Source of the DNA: Amycolatopsis sp. FBCC-B4732
GTDB taxonomy: Bacteria; Actinomycetota; Actinomycetes; Mycobacteriales; Pseudonocardiaceae
Assembly (NCBI RefSeq): GCF_023008405.1
Contig: NZ_CP095376.1
Coordinates: 8,288,501 to 8,352,500 of the forward strand
Reading direction: 5' to 3'
Length of the DNA stretch: 64,000 nt
Positions 60,823 to 64,000 of the stretch are shown here, piece after piece. The first letter of the stretch is position 1, and every line of letters begins with the position of its first letter. Both the position numbers and the translations under genes were made by a program. Under the pieces are notes generated by a model. It searched no databases. It was not told where the DNA came from and saw only the letters and a program-made list of their open reading frames with translations.

Positions 60823-62964
<2,142 letters not shown>

Positions 62965-62968
62965 GTTG

Positions 62969-63676
62969 TCAGCGAAGGACCATGCACCCCGCCTCCTCGA
63001 AGTCGCGCAGCCAGGCCGGCTCCCGGAAGTGCTTGTTCCACCGCAGATCCAGCTTGTCCAGTTTGGACAAACGCGCCACCGACGCGGGCAGCGTCGTCAG
63101 CGCGTTCTCCCGCAGGTCGAGCTGGCGCAGCTCGCCCAGCGAGCCGATCGACGACGGCAGCGACGTCAACCGGTTGCCCCGCAGGTGCAGCTCCCGCAAC
63201 GCGCCGAGCGCGCCGATCGACTCCGGCAACGCCGTCAACTCGTTGCGGTAGAGACGGAGTTCGCGCAGGGACGCGAACCCCGAGAGGTCGGCGGGCAGCG
63301 ACGTGAGCCGGTTGTCCGTGCACCCCAGGTACCGCAAGCGGCCCAGGCGGCACCACGCCGCCGGGAACGCCGTGAGCCGGTTGTCGCTGACGTACAGGTA
63401 TTCGGTGAGCCCGGCCAGCTCACCCAGCTCGTCGGGCAACGCGTCGAACCGGTTGTGCGCCAGATCGAGCGTGTGCACCGACTTCAACGCCGAAATCCCC
63501 GGTGGCAGCGAGGAAATCCGGTTCGCCGCCAGGTTGAGCACCGTCAGCCCGGTCTGCGACCACAGCGACGCGGGCACCTCCGTGAGCGCGTTCCGGTACA
63601 GGTCGAGCCGGGTCAACCCCGGCGGCAGCGAAGGCACCGACGTCAGCTCCTGGCCGCTCAGATCGAGTGCCGTCAC
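62969..63676 (-). CDS. Leucine-rich repeat protein
   Basis: This 235-residue protein consists of about eight LRR units of 22-23 residues (LTRLDLYRNALTEVPASL; LTVLNLAANRISSLPPGI; LRELHLRGNRLTSLPSSI), the PIRL/Ras-group type, and ends in a short cap. The GTG at 63676 is chosen because the sequence then begins VTALDLSGQELTSVP and overlaps the stop of the upstream regulator (GTGA). No signal peptide is seen. LRR proteins serve in protein recognition; the partner is not known. Confidence 0.9.
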   Translation of the reverse strand: MTALDLSGQELTSVPSLPPGLTRLDLYRNALTEVPASLWSQTGLTVLNLAANRISSLPPGISALKSVHTLDLAHNRFDALPDELGELAGLTEYLYVSDNRLTAFPAAWCRLGRLRYLGCTDNRLTSLPADLSGFASLRELRLYRNELTALPESIGALGALRELHLRGNRLTSLPSSIGSLGELRQLDLRENALTTLPASVARLSKLDKLDLRWNKHFREPAWLRDFEEAGCMVLR

Positions 63677-64000
63677 GACGACCGCCTGGTCGACGGCAAC
63701 AGCGCCCACGTCGCCGCGTCGTCCGGAGTGGACACCTGGATCCGCAGCCCCGGCGCCTCGGACACCGCCAGCTCGGTCAGCCGCAGGTTCAGCCGCCCGG
63801 CCCGCGGGTGGTCCATCCGCCGCAGCCGCGCCCGCGGTTCGGCCACCTCGTGGCGCGCCCACAGCTCGACGAACTCCGGGCTCAGCGCGGAAAGCCGGCG
63901 GATGTCCTCCTCCCAGGACGGATCGCCGACGTGCCTGCCGTACTCGGCGCGCATCCGCGCGACCATGTGCGGCACCTCCTCGTCGTAGTTCAGCAGGAAC
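63673..64000 (-). CDS. XRE regulator with MmyB-like ligand domain (5' end outside window)
   Basis: This is the C-terminal 108 residues of a regulator extending past base 64000. It matches the MmyB-like ligand-binding domain: HMVARMRAEYGRHVGDPSWEE, then ALSPEFVELWARHEVAEP and MDHPRAGRLNLRLTELAVSE. This domain follows an XRE helix-turn-helix in many actinobacterial proteins. Its stop overlaps the LRR start, so the regulator and LRR protein are co-expressed and may interact. Confidence 0.88.
   Translation of the reverse strand, partial: FLLNYDEEVPHMVARMRAEYGRHVGDPSWEEDIRRLSALSPEFVELWARHEVAEPRARLRRMDHPRAGRLNLRLTELAVSEAPGLRIQVSTPDDAATWALLPSTRRSS

Overview
The window is 64 kb of very GC-rich, densely packed DNA (one hand-counted 60-base line at 33541 is 72% GC) with GTG/TTG starts, 4-base ATGA/GTGA gene overlaps and many leaderless-type promoters. 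The gene content (F420-type LLM oxidoreductases, a fadA2-fabG4-htdX-like lipid cluster, GTP-dependent PEP carboxykinase, FxsA, a TipA-like regulator) points to an actinomycete chromosome, most likely Pseudonocardiaceae (Amycolatopsis-like). That assignment is inference from style and content. I see no rRNA, tRNA, CRISPR array, transposase or phage structural gene.

Layout. 1-5975: the end of an ABC exporter operon, a TetR/SDR pair with a palindromic operator over the start, an AbiEi/DUF559-type nuclease-like gene bracketed by a 17-base palindromic repeat, and a NarL/DesK-type two-component system. 6104-12556: a dynamin-like GTPase, an unknown gene, YqeB-type and TetR genes, a GrpE-like protein overlapping a second dynamin-like GTPase, and an acidic protein with DxDxDG loops, closed by a strong terminator. 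12734-18995: pckG with a hairpin-rich leader, two tandem LLM paralogues, an ABC pair and a truncated EndoU-like protein that shares its stop with a convergent XRE gene. 19381-25785: secreted S33 peptidase, DUF3311-symporter pair, ceramidase-like membrane protein, AhpD-like enzyme, MarR-GNAT fusion and a 49-residue basic protein. 26046-28841: AAA ATPase, TipA-like MerR regulator with an internal start, DoxX protein.

28893-34518: divergent fadA2-like thiolase and fabG4/htdX-like genes, a TetR gene and two tandem SCP2-like genes. A near-identical operator sequence lies in both divergent promoters, suggesting one TetR regulon. 34584-37406: a NaeI-type restriction endonuclease, its cytosine-5 methyltransferase and a Vsr mismatch endonuclease, of visibly lower GC and probably acquired. 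37517-45690: FxsA, a pentapeptide-repeat membrane protein, a TetR/ABC exporter pair with a perfect palindromic operator, and the E2-E1beta-E1alpha genes of a 2-oxoacid dehydrogenase. 46059-52687: M20 dipeptidase, TetR with a divergent saccharopine-dehydrogenase-like gene, and the transglutaminase/alpha-E/ATP-grasp triad. 52836-64000: polar amino acid ABC importer, a beta-helix membrane protein, a SUKH protein, thioredoxin-NHL protein, GroES-like protein, VanW protein with a 14-copy PAE repeat, and an LRR gene overlapping an MmyB-type regulator cut by the window edge.

The most unusual items are the dynamin/GrpE-like cluster, the repeat-bracketed nuclease gene, the truncated EndoU protein, the NaeI-Vsr island, and the conserved internal ribosome binding site of the TipA-like gene.
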